Shown here: piece by piece, positions 49,932-60,798 of the stretch
Numbering within the stretch: the first letter of the stretch is position 1
How the letters are laid out: each line of letters starts with the position of its first letter
From: Carallia brachiata
Lineage: Eukaryota > Streptophyta > Magnoliopsida > Malpighiales > Rhizophoraceae
Direction of reading: 5' to 3'
Length of the DNA: 64,000 nt
NCBI GenBank assembly: GCA_021464245.1
Contig: JADCRB010000040.1
Location: 10,803,528 to 10,867,527 of the forward strand
The notes under the pieces: model-generated
What the model saw: the letters and a program-made list of their open reading frames with translations, nothing else
Told to the model about the DNA's origin: nothing
The model's database searches: none
Program-made: the position numbers and the translations under genes

Positions 49932-50790
49932 TGTTAGTCCCTTAAACATTTAGCATGCTGAAGTTGGTGGTACCTTACGTCAATTCCTAGCATGAGACTT
50001 TGAGTGATTGAGGCACTCATTGAGGTAGGATGAAAGTCGAGAGGTTTCAGTATAGGCACGGGCTTACATGTGAGTCATAAGGTGGACCAAGGCATAGGCT
50101 GGACAAAGGATGTTGGGCTGTATGTTCATGCGCTCTATCAGATGGGTCATGGGTTTAGGCTAAGAGGTTCAAACACAAAGATTAAGTCTTGTCCAAGTCT
50201 ACATGACACTGCGTGATACCAAATTTCTTACAACATGTAGAACATAGAGACGTGTGGATGTGGTTTTATCATATTGGCCAAGTATCATAATAATGCTCAT
50301 CAGATCGTACATGGTTAAGGATCATGAGTAGATAAAACTTATCGAGATCAAGTGATAAATGATTGTGAGAGATAAGGCTTATAAGGTTTGAATCATGGAT
50401 GAGATCGCGAGAATATAAGGATTATCAGTTATGATAAAGATCATAGAGAGATGATATTTATCTCCAAACCCTAAATAGTTGAAGGTATCAACTATATATA
50501 AATCCTATGAGTTTGTCATTTTTACTCAGTGAGAGAGAAATCACTCAAAGAGAAAGTGAAACACTATCGAGAGTTTAGTGACTATTGTTCTTTTGTATAC
50601 TTTGTGATAAAATAATAAAGCTTGGGAAAGGTTCCTATATGCTCTTGTGTCTCTTATTAAATGTCTGAGTTTTCTGCTTGTTTACAAAGTTCTAGTGTGC
50701 ATTCCTTGTGTGTGCGAGCTGGCTGAAACTAAGTGCGACTTAGTACCATCACAAGATGAACATTTGAATGAGAAATTTAGCCTTGTGACA
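49932..50790 (+). repeat. 5' LTR of the chromovirus, 859 bp
   Basis: Begins TGTTAGTCCC and ends CTTGTGACA, that is TG...CA. It contains a TATATAAA (50495-50502) and an AATAAA (50614-50619), fitting the U3-R boundary region and polyadenylation signal. It pairs with 54449-55008. Confidence 0.85.
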
Positions 50791-50792
50791 GC

Positions 50793-50804
50793 TAGTATCA
50801 GAGC
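50793..50804 (+). other. Primer-binding site for initiator methionine tRNA
   Basis: TAGTATCAGAGC follows the LTR end by 2 bp and matches the standard plant TGGTATCAGAGC at 11 of 12 positions. Confidence 0.8.
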
Positions 50805-50819
50805 ATACAAGTTTAACCA

Positions 50820-51185
50820 ATGGCAGGTGGTTCAAGTCTTGATGTAGTTCGTGAGCGCGTAGCCAAACTTTTTAAGGTACTGGGTGATCTTTCGAAGAAT
50901 TCAAATTTCATTGTGTTCTAAACGTTGGCTCTCCATAAACAATATATAATCGATCTGCAGTGGCAATATGAGGTTGTGGGTTCTATAAATACAATTTTTC
51001 AGCTTAATGAGATGACAGTAGAAATAACCATCCTCAAGAAAGCTGTAAGCCCTCAACCAGGTAAAGGTGCTATGGATGACTTGACCAAGATAAATGTATC
51101 AAAGCCTAAAGCCTTCGAGAGAGCTAGGGATGCCAAAAAAATTGATAAATTTTTGTGGGACACGGAGCTGTATTTCAAAGGATAG
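50820..51185 (+). pseudogene. Chromovirus gag remnant
   Basis: ATG at 50820 starts an open frame ended by TAA at 50919-50921. The same frame then continues open to 51185 with KAFERARDAKKIDKFLWDTE, a gag-type word (N-terminal capsid region). It is cut short: no zinc knuckle follows, and the sequence passes into protease-like DNA within about 100 bp. Confidence 0.65.
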
Positions 51186-51199
51186 TGGAGTCACTGAGA

Positions 51200-52265
51200 C
51201 TGAAAGTCACCAAAACTGAGAGTCCAATGAAGGCAATCAACTTGACAGCGTAGGAGGTGCTTGGCTCGACATTAGATATGAAGGTAACTATTGGTACTTA
51301 GTCTGGTAAACTTAACTTTACTGTGGTGCTTTTAGATGATTTTGATATAATACTGAGAGTTAATTTTTTTGTGAGTACAAAAGTTGTTCTATTGTCTCAC
51401 TTAGGTGGTCTCATGATCATGCAGAAGGATTATTCTTGCTTTATGTCTAAAATGTTCACTCCTTCTTCTAGTATTGGTGGAAAGTCTGGTAGTATGTTGT
51501 ATGCTATGCAGGTGGAGTATGGTTTGAAGAAATGAGAAGTTACCTACCTTACAGCTTTAATGGAGATCAAAGAATGTATTATTGCGGAGGTGCCTGATAG
51601 AATTGTAGATCTGTTGAGTTAGTTCACTGATGTGATGCTTCCTAAACTCCCCAAGTATCTTCCTCCAAGACGTGTCACTAACCACAAGATCGATTTGGTG
51701 CTTAGTTTTAAACCCCAAGCACAAGCCTCCTATAGTATGAGTCCGTTAAAATTGACAGAATTGAGAAAACAGTTGATGGAGTTACTAGATGCAGGCTTAA
51801 TTTAGCCCTTCAAAGCCCGATATGGTGCCTTGGTGTTGTTTCAGAAGAAACACAATAGCTCCCTACTGATGTGTGTGGATTATAGGGTGCTGAATAAAGT
51901 AACAGTGAAGAACAAGTATCTTATCCCATTAATAGTGGGCTTGTTCGATAGGCTGGCCAATGCCTCGTATTTTACCAAGATAGATCTGCTATCTAGATAT
52001 CGATATGTTAGAATTACAGAAGAATATGAAGGGAAAACCACATGTATCACTCGCTATAACTCTTATGAATTCTTGGTGATGCTATTTTGTTTGACTAATT
52101 CCCCTGCTACTTATTGCTTTTTAATGAATGATGTATTTTATGACGTTATTGATTGTTTTGTGGTCGTATATCTTAATGATATTGTTGTATATAATGAGTC
52201 CTTGGAGGATTATTTGTCTCACATCAGGTTGGTGTTGTCTAGGTTAAAAAGCACCAATTATATGT
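51200..52265 (+). pseudogene. Chromovirus protease and reverse transcriptase remnant
   Basis: 51300-51535 keeps protease-end words (VVLLDDFDIILRVNFF). From 51540 the reverse transcriptase reads through a stop at about 51800 into a long open piece at 51830-52267 with VDYRVLNKVTVKNKY, YFTKIDL and the catalytic box VVYLNDIVVY (YLND at 52169-52180). The second position of the catalytic pair is Asn where Asp is expected. Earlier stops (for example after GLKK at 51533) break the frame. Confidence 0.8.
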
Positions 52266-52409
52266 AAAGAAAAAAAATGTGAGTTTGTCCGACGTGAGAT
52301 TATGTTCCTTGGGTATAAGGTGAGTCAAAGGTAAGTAAAAATGGATGAGAGAAAACTCTAAACAATAGTAGAATGGTCAGCCCCTATAAAAATGTCGGAG
52401 TTGAGATCA

Positions 52410-52760
52410 TTTCTTGACTTATCTAACTACTACAAGAAGTTTCTGTAAGATACTCCAAAAAAGTAGCTCATTGACAGACTTGCTCAAAAAAGACAGACTA
52501 CAGAGGTGGACCATAGAGTGCCAAGAAGTTTTTGACAAGTCGAATGCAACAATGTCCATGAAACTGATCTTGAGGCTGCCAAGCTTTGAGTTATCTTTTA
52601 GTGTGGTAATTGAAGCCTCAGACAAAGATATTGGAGGTGTGTTGGTGCAAGAAGGTCACCCTATTTTTAGCTTAGCAATGGTACTCAGCTCACAAAAAAG
52701 ATATGCTCGCAGTGGTGAATTGCCTTCGCATATAGAGGGTGTAATTGCTGAGTACTAGGT
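52410..52760 (+). pseudogene. Chromovirus RNase H remnant
   Basis: Open piece with FSVVIEASDKDIGGVLVQEG, an RNase H beginning in which the expected catalytic Asp (D-A-S) reads Glu. Later RNase H sequence is broken by stops from 52758 on. Confidence 0.65.
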
Positions 52761-53099
52761 TCATGGTTTGGACTGACAATATAACTAACACATTCTTTTA
52801 TATTCAAAAGAAGCTTTCTGAACAGTAGGCTCGATATTAAGAGTGCTTGATTGAGTATGATTTCACATGGGAACGCAAGCCATGAAGGCACAATCAAGTT
52901 ATAGATGCCCTAAATTATCGACAAGTGTAAAAGACAGTTGTTGCCCTCACTCAAGTACACAGTGACTTGCTGAACAAATCAAAGCACAGGCCCCACATGA
53001 TGCCACATATCAGCAAGTGATATAGCAAGTTAATAAGGGTGTGGTATGGCGATATTGACTCGATGATGGTTTATTGCATGTCAAAGGTAATCGTGTGTA

Positions 53100-53960
53100 T
53101 GTTCTTAGTGGTGCAGGCCTTAGAAGGAGATATTGCATGAGTATTATGATTTACAGTTGGCTGGTCATCCTGGTGTCAAGGGGATGATGGCCTTATTGTT
53201 CTGCAATTACTATAACTCGAAGATGGAAGATGACGTCGAGGCATACGTCAAAACGTGTATTACTTACCAGCAGGACAAGACAGATTAGCAAAAGGAGGCA
53301 GGTTTTTTGTAGCCTCTACTCATTCTTACGAAGTCATGGGTGTCGGTTTTAATGAATTTCATTGGCGGGTTCCTGAAGGTTGATGGCATAGGATCTATCA
53401 TGGTACTGGTAGATCGATGCTTCAAGTATGCAGTGTCCATTCCTGCCCCCTTTCATGTCAAGCAGAAACAGGCGAGGAACTTTTCAACAAGCAAGTAGTA
53501 AAATACTTTGGTTTGCTAGAAGATATTATGAGCGATAAATATCCTTGTTTCACTGGCAGGTTCTAGACCTCATTATTCAATATGTTGAGTTCAGAATTGA
53601 AGTTGTCTACTGCCAACCATCCTCAAACTGATGGGCAGAAGAAGTGGATCAATGGCTTACTAAAAGAGTATCTTCAGCATTATGTGACTATAAGTCAGAG
53701 GAATCAGCTTGAGTTATTGGATTCAAACCAATTCTATTATAATTCTCTTCCACAACTATGAGTTCCTTTGAGTTAGTTATGAGACAGTAGGCCCTTATTC
53801 CTAACGATGTGGTGAAGACTAGTTTAAGAGAGAAATGTCCAACAACGCACTGATTTGCACGTTCCAAGTAAGAGCGGCTTGAAGAGACTCAGGATAGTTC
53901 GAATAAGGCAGTCAAATGGATAAGAAAGTATGCTGATAAAAAGAGGAGGGACATGCAATT
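53100..53960 (+). pseudogene. Chromovirus integrase remnant
   Basis: In shifting frames, GHPGVKGMMALL with CITYQQDK gives the zinc-binding HHCC end, SVLMNFIGGF gives the core start, and words for HPQTDGQ (near 53617-53640) give the end of the catalytic core. Multiple stops and frameshifts. Confidence 0.65.
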
Positions 53961-54229
53961 TCAAGTTGGGAATAAAGTGTTGCTGAAACTTACTCCCTAA
54001 ATTTGGAAGAAGATTAACAGTAAGTCAGTGCATCGTGAGTTAGTTCCAAAATATGATAGTCCCTTTACAGTGATGAAGAAGATTGACAATGTTGTATACA
54101 AATTACAGCTCCCAAAAAAGTTAAAGATGCATCCAACCTTCCATGTGAGCTTCTTAAAGCTCTTCCACTAGGAAGCAAACGATGAGCCTCTAAGGGAACA
54201 AGCATGACATGCTCCCCTTACAATTAGAA

Positions 54230-54400
54230 CTGAGTTTCAGCATGAAGTGGAAATAATTCTAGACCATAGAACGCATGGGCAAAGTAAGAAGAACATGTAG
54301 GTTGAATACTTGATCAAGTGAAAGAATGCCCCAGATGGTGAAGTGAGCTGGGAAAGAGATATTACTCTTTAACAATTTGAGAAGCATGTTGAAGACTACA
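54230..54400 (+). pseudogene. Chromodomain remnant at the C-terminus of the chromovirus integrase
   Basis: The frame reads VEIILDHRTHG, then VEYLIK and a W-E word (EVSWERD) with QFEKHVEDY, the layout of the chromodomain that places these elements in the chromovirus group. It is interrupted by in-frame stops near 54298, 54319 and 54370. Confidence 0.7.
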
Positions 54401-54448
54401 TATCTACTCTATCAACGAGGACGTTAGCTTCAACAGGTGATGGTAGTT

Positions 54449-55008
54449 TGTTAGTCCCTTAAACACTTAGCATGTTGGAGTTAGTGATACCTTATGTCAA
54501 TTTCTAGCATGAGACTTTGGAGTGGCTGAGCAATCCTTGAGGGAGGGTGAAAGTTGAGAGGTTTTAGTGTAGGCCTCGTCTACATATGGGTCCTAGGGTG
54601 GACCAAGGTATGGATTGGATAGGAGATGTTGGGCCGCATGTTCGTAAGTTAAATCAGATGGGTTATGAGCTTGGATCAAGAGAACTGAACACAAACTGGG
54701 TCTTGGCCAAGTCTGTATGGCACTGCGTGGCACAAAGTTTCATACGACATGTGGAACGTGCGGACGTGTAGGTGTGACTCTATCCTATTGGGCAAATATC
54801 GAGATAATGCTTACCAGATCATGTATGACTAAGGATCGTGGATAAATAAAATTTATCGAGATCAAGTGATAGATGATCATGGGAGATAAGGTTTATCAGG
54901 ATCTAGTCGTGGATAAAATTATCAGAAGATGAGGATTATCAATTATGATGAAAATTATAGGGAGATAACGTTTATCTCCAAACTCTGGATAGTTGGAAGT
55001 GTCAAGCT
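54449..55008 (+). repeat. 3' LTR of the chromovirus, truncated
   Basis: Begins TGTTAGTCCC like the 5' LTR and stays alignable to about GAAGTGTCAA near 55005. The last 300 bp of the LTR, including TATA and AATAAA, are missing and replaced by an A-rich stretch, so no target-site duplication can be scored. Confidence 0.8.
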
Positions 55009-55009
55009 A

Positions 55010-56310
55010 AAGAAAAAAAAAATCACGTGGGAAAAAAAATTAAGACTAAAATGTTAAGTTGGTGCCTAACGTTTGTATTAAGTATATTTAATGACGTTGG
55101 TTTTCTCGAAAGAAAAAAAAAGACATTGGTCTCACAGAAGTTTTTAATTTAAAAATGAGTCACGTTAACTAAGTATTAAATGGAATAAAAATAAAAGATT
55201 TAAATATATTTAAATAAATTTGTTTAGTCTTGCTTAAGAAACCAAATTTATTTAGTCTAAAATTATCTTATGTTATATTTATAAAAAAAATGAATAATTA
55301 TTACCACCGTCCCCTTTTAACTCTTGTTTTGGGAAGAAAATAATTATTTACATAAAAAAAAGTTTTTTCTTTTTTCCTGCATCGTGAGTTGAATTCAAAG
55401 AAAATAATTATATATTTTGATACAGATTTTTGGTTTTTTGTCTAAAGAAATAATTGTCTAAACTTCGACTCATGGGCTTTTGTTCGTTAACCAACAGGGT
55501 AGGAAAATTTTTATTTTTTGACATTAAAAGATTATTTAAATCATAAAATATACAATTCAGAGTTCTTTTCTCTGTTTTTATAAGTTTCATATTATTTTTT
55601 TTTTCAAAATTAAAATCTAAGATCCTTTAGTTAGAATTTAAAAATCTAAACTTTATGTTTCTTTTCATCAACACTGATTTTCAAAAATAAAGGCTCTGGG
55701 GGCTGGCATGAAATCATATTATTATTTTGCCGATTAAGCGTGACACAACTAATAGACAACAAATTATCTGCTCCCCATGCAAACGCAGTTACTTGGACTT
55801 ATTTCTTATTATTGTAGTCACTATTTCATATAAAAGTTTTTAGGTTATTTCTTTAAATTCTTATCTTTATTTCAGAGCATTCTCGTAATGAAACATATTG
55901 TCAAGTGATAATTTTGTCACAAATTAAAATATGATTTCTTTTTTTTTTTATGACAAGAACATTAATAAAAGAGGTATCACAAATAGTAAAAAATAAATAT
56001 GATTATAGCTTTAAAAAATAAATAATTTATGCCACCCGTTTAAAAAATAAACCTAAAAGAAATCAATTAAGTACAGCAAAAAGTTTCACCGCTTTAAAGT
56101 TAAATTAACATTCTTGGCAGCTTTCGAAGACTGATTATAACTTTATTTTTTGGAGGGAAGATGATTGATTTTTTCATTTTACGCATTTTAGAAAGCCATA
56201 TTCGATTTCGATTTGTTGCACACGGTTAATCGGAGACGCTGAACATTTTTTGACCCGACTGGGAAAAATCCAATGTTTTTAAACAAGATCTTTCTGACTG
56301 GGGAGTAAAG
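55010..56310. other. AT-rich intergenic region without recognisable gene
   Basis: Poly-A and poly-T tracts. No ORF with a motif. Confidence 0.5.
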
Positions 56311-56314
56311 TTTA

Positions 56315-57010
56315 AGAGGTGTTTAGGTTAGTTTTTTAATAGATATATTTATATTTTATTTTAAAAAAAGATAAGTGTTTAGTAAATATTTTAGTATTAT
56401 AGTTTAATTCTGGTTATTGTTTTATATGACTTGTTAATAGCATCTGATTGAAAAATAATTTAAAATTACTTTTTACTGTTTTTTATATTACTTTTTTTTT
56501 AATATTAATAATAATTTATATAGACTAAATTACTTTAAAAAATATTTATGTAATTTTATTTTTTTTCACTTGCTACACAAATTAGACATGTTAATCTATT
56601 TTATTAATATTTGTATAATACAATATTTTTTTCGACTATTCTTAAATAATATTTTTTTCACTTCAATTTTTTTAATATTGACACTTATAAAAAAATTCTC
56701 GAACAATATATTTTTTACCATTTAATAATAATTAATACTTTTCAAAAAGATTAAAAATTAAATGAAAAAATTCTCAATATTATTTATAGAATATTATTCT
56801 AATAATATAAAATTATAAAATATAAAAATAAATTTTATGATGTATCTATATAAATTAAATGTCTAAAATCTATCAAACATTTCATTAGTTTTATCAATAA
56901 TCAGTAAGTATAAAATATAAATCAGTAATCAATAATCAGTAGCAGTAATCAGTAATCAGTAACAGTAATTAAAAACAGTAATATTCAACAGCTAATCAAA
57001 CAGACTCTTA
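56315..57010. mobile_element. Non-autonomous DNA element, GTTTGGTTAGCTGTT-type ends (copy 4)
   Basis: The left end is AAGAGGTGTTTAGGTTAG. The right end is CTAATCAAACAGACTCTT, which read inverted (AAGAGTCTGTTTGATTAG) matches the left. The right half has ATCAGTAATCAGTAACAGTA words. The closest relative in the window is the copy at 33.93-34.65 kb. Non-coding. Confidence 0.65.
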
Positions 57011-59260
57011 GATTGCTCAACCCCCAATTTAATGTGGCTACCCAAAATCAAAAGGACATAGAATAAGTGCGTAGAATAACAATTGGCCAATTAGTCACAG
57101 TCCAGAAAATTTTCTTTTTCGTTTAAAAATTGATTCAAGAAAAGCTTCGTTAATTTTTTAAAATTGTTTTAATGTGCAGCACAAAAAGTAATTCAAATAT
57201 TAAACAAGTTAATAGCTCAGCTTGTTTAAATATTTCATTTTTACGGCCATTTTGGTCAAACTAATTCAACTTAATGTTGTGGTTTTTTATAGTCTCATCA
57301 AAACGCTTTCACATTACAGATGGATTCAAAAATATTTTTCAATTGGAGCAATATAATATGCATATCTAAAAAGAGACTTAGTTATACAAGAAATGTTATA
57401 CATTTGACAAGTGATGACATTCCTTGCATACATATAAGAGACAATATGCTTTCTATACTTGTTATTCAGGTTCAAATTTTTGCACCTACATTTTTTCTTA
57501 GTAAAAAGCTAAGTGACCCTTAAAATGGTTAAAGATTATAATACAGCGATGAGTTTTAAACTCGATAATCGTTGTAGTCTTTTATAGCGAAAACAAGTTC
57601 AATTTCACTAGTACTGAGACAGTGAGTCTGCTCCTTTAAGTATAGTTGAATGAAACGTTACAAAAAAGTGTTACTCTTATCTCGATTCATAAATTCGATC
57701 ACCAATATATTTGTAATTTAATTTTTTCTATTGTTAAAACAAAAAGGAAAAAAGAAGTATACATATAAGAGCACAAAACTTAAATAAATAAGAGAAGTTA
57801 CTAATATTCGACTCCCATACCTTCAATTCAAGGCTACTTTCTTAGATCAATAAAATTTTAGTCAAAATATTGATTAATTATTTTAAATTCAAAAATAAAT
57901 TATGCAAAAAAATACCTCGTGAAATGTTGTTGTTATTTCCATATTCGCACAAAAAAGTCAAACGATCTCAATTTAATAAGTAAAATATTTATTTTAAAAT
58001 ATTTGATTAGAAAGAAACAACAAATTGAAGAAAATAAATAACAATATCACAAATATTGTGCGTACACAAGTACCATAACTAAAATTATTTTTGAACTTTT
58101 AAAGAGATCATATAAAGAAAATTTTTCTTTCTTGTTCAATTTTTCAAAGGAAAAAGCACCACCCATATGTTAGCAAAAAAATGGATTTTTTTTTTTAAAA
58201 CCAAGATTTAGAGTTCAATTAAATATATTTAAATAATATTAAGTACAGCTTAAAATTTATTTTGAAAAAAAATAAAATAAAATAAGAAACAAAAAATATT
58301 TCTTGCTGACGTCAGGAAGTTGGTAAGGGCCGAGACTGCCTGTGCGCCCTTTTCCAAATTAATGGGGGCAAAAATTAATTTTAGTGAGGATAACTATAAA
58401 AATTCATATGATATATTTTTTAATTTAAAAATTTTTTGTGGAGGGGGCAATTGTCCTCATTCCACTAAACATATATCTCTCTTTATTACTGAATTTATAT
58501 AAGAATAAATTTTATAACACTTAATAATATAATTTAATCAATTGTATAAGTTTAGAATATAAATTTATCACTTAACATTTTAATTGGGAGTCGAATCTAA
58601 TATTTTATTTATAATTAACTGTCATATTTATTATTTTATTTATTGTTTGAGCGACTATCATTGCTACTAGCTACTAGGTCACAACATTAAGTCGTTGTGA
58701 GTTGTGAGGTAAAATTCTATGTAAACATCATCGTTGACATGAAAGTGAGTCCATAATCAGCGCAAACCAACGGTTCCTCAGCAATATGATCGTAAATCCT
58801 GAATGACTCTTTAGCCCTTTTCTTTATCAGACAAGATAAGGATGTTAAAAAAGTCATGTTTAATGACTTAGCCTTTTTTTTTTTTTTTTGAGTGAGAAAG
58901 AAAAAATATTATAAGAATGTTAATCATATCATCTGTATCATAAAATTAAAAATAATTTATTAATATTTTTATTTAATTTTTTATAAAAAAAATTATCACT
59001 CGATTATAAGTGAAACTGAGTAAAATTTTGTTGCGAGCAAGCATTGCGGTGGTTGAAATTGAAACTAAATGTAACTTGCATTTTTTTTAAACAACGAAAA
59101 ACAGTTAGAACATTGCATTACTTTGAAAAATCTGAAATTCAACAAGTGAGAAAGTGCGTTTTGAGTTAGTGAAATATGATTTAAATATAATGCCAAGATT
59201 TGGTAGAAGAAATGAGAAGATTAGATTTGTTTATAATCTTAAGTAAACAATAAATATAAG
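57011..59260. other. AT-rich intergenic region without recognisable gene
   Basis: No supported gene. ORFs of 60-67 codons here have no motif. Confidence 0.5.
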
Positions 59261-59262
59261 AA

Positions 59263-59430
59263 TAATGTTAAATATTTCAAAAATTGTGTCATGAAATATT
59301 TTAAAATATATAATTATAAAAAAATTATTAATTTTTTTTATTTAACGGTGTTTAAAAAATTAACGATTTTTTTTTATAATTATAAATTTTAAAATGTTTC
59401 ATGACACAATTTTTGAAATATTTAACATTA
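59263..59430. mobile_element. Short perfect-ended foldback (MITE)
   Basis: The left arm TAATGTTAAATATTTC-AAAAATTGTGTCATGAAA pairs with the right arm TTTCATGACACAATTTTTG-AAATATTTAACATTA over nearly its whole 60-base length. The loop is AT-rich. The total is 168 bp, with TAA/TTA at its ends. Non-coding. Confidence 0.75.
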
Positions 59431-59576
59431 CTCTAGGCATAATTCTTAGTCTAATTTTACCATCTTAATATTTGTTTGCAGATTGTTTCTTTTGCTTTTT
59501 TTTTTTTGCTACAAAACACAAAAAAATAGAAATAATAGTTTACAAATTCAAAAACAAAAAAACATTAGTATTGAAC

Positions 59577-60215
59577 AATGTTGTAAAAATCGGACCGATC
59601 ATTGAATCAGAAAGTTTAGTAATTCAAGATCTAACCGGTTCAACCGGTTTAACTAAAAATTGAATCAGTAAAACTGATATTTAATATTAAATATAAAAAA
59701 TAAATATTTATATACATTACACATAAAAATTTATATGTAAAATGTAATATTATAATATATATGTATGTATTGAAACATTTATATTTATAAATTTAAAATG
59801 ATTAATAATTTATTATAAGATAAAATTAATAAATTAAGAAATTTAATAATTGTCCTAACAAAAAGAAAATAGTAAGTGTTAATGTATTAGTTATATAAGA
59901 TGATGTATGAATTATGTAAGAAATATGAGAAAATAACATGTAAAAAAAAAATTTACAACAAACTACTAGTTGCTCTAGTAGTGTACGGCTCAACTTTTTT
60001 GTTGGAGGTCAGAATTTCAAAACTCAACTCTTTAAAATTATTGAATTCGGTCAATCCGGTGAAACTAAGACTAATTCACCGGTCCGACAAGTCGAATCGA
60101 TTCGTTAATTGAATTTTGATTGGTCTAATCTAACATCAATTTTAAGATATAATTCAGAACAAACCTCTAATTAATTATCGGTCTAATTGATCTAACCGGC
60201 CAATCCCATCTGAAT
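59577..60215. repeat. Decayed repeat with AACCGG/CCGGTT words
   Basis: The left part has AAATCGGACCGATCATTG and AACCGGTTCAACCGGTTTAA. The right part has TCACCGGTCCGACAAGTCG and GATCTAACCGGCC. An AT-rich core lies between. The wording recalls the hAT-like element at 32.3 kb, but I could not find clean terminal repeats or a target duplication. Confidence 0.45.
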
Positions 60216-60415
60216 TTAACAAGATTGTATTGAGCTCACTGATGGATGTAGCCGCCGCATTTTCCACCACAATGTTTTTACGAAGATTTCAACTCAGGAC
60301 GAAGAAAATCCTCAAAACATTAGAATGGAGATTTTTCCCAGTCCAATAACTTTATTCTTAGAGCACTTCACATGGTAGCGGAGGCCAGAGCGTAAAGATT
60401 ATTCCATTCAAAATG

Positions 60416-60798
60416 TCAATCAAAATCAAAGAAAGAAACTAGAGAAAGAAAAAAAACAAAAGAAATAAAAAGGAAAAAAGGAAAAAAAAGGCAAACATAA
60501 ATCACGACAAAAACACGAAGACAGAGAAAAGAGACGGGACAACAAACAAAAGGCAAATGAAATACGATTTCATGTCCGTCTCTGGCCGAACATCCGCAGG
60601 AGGTCGGAGGAGAAACACCAAACACACCAACACCAACACCAACACCACCCCCAACAACAACAACCGACATTTGTGTGGCACTAGTTGTTGCATGCTTAGC
60701 TGATGCTGCTGCGGAACACAGGATAAGTACCTAAGAATCTTTGGACTCTGCAAATCTCGACCGTTCATTGTTTTTCTCTCTTTCTATAATCTGCGTGG
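60416..60798 (+). promoter_or_regulatory. Likely 5'UTR and promoter-proximal region of the F-box gene
   Basis: It contains a polypurine tract (about 60422-60492) and an (ACCAAC)n-like CA-rich stretch (about 60615-60660), both common in plant leaders. No clear TATA box was found. The ATG at 60799 has GTGGATGGG context. Confidence 0.4.

Larger units (their letters stand above)
49932..55008 (+). mobile_element. Degenerate Ty3/gypsy chromovirus
   Basis: LTRs flank a 3.66-kb interior with primer-binding site, gag, protease/reverse transcriptase, RNase H, integrase and chromodomain remnants in the Ty3/gypsy order, all on +. The interior is shorter than in full-length relatives, with an apparent deletion between gag and protease, and has many stops and frameshifts. 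The LTRs differ at 7 of the first 70 positions, mostly transitions, so the insertion is old. The element is not capable of its own transposition. Confidence 0.9.
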
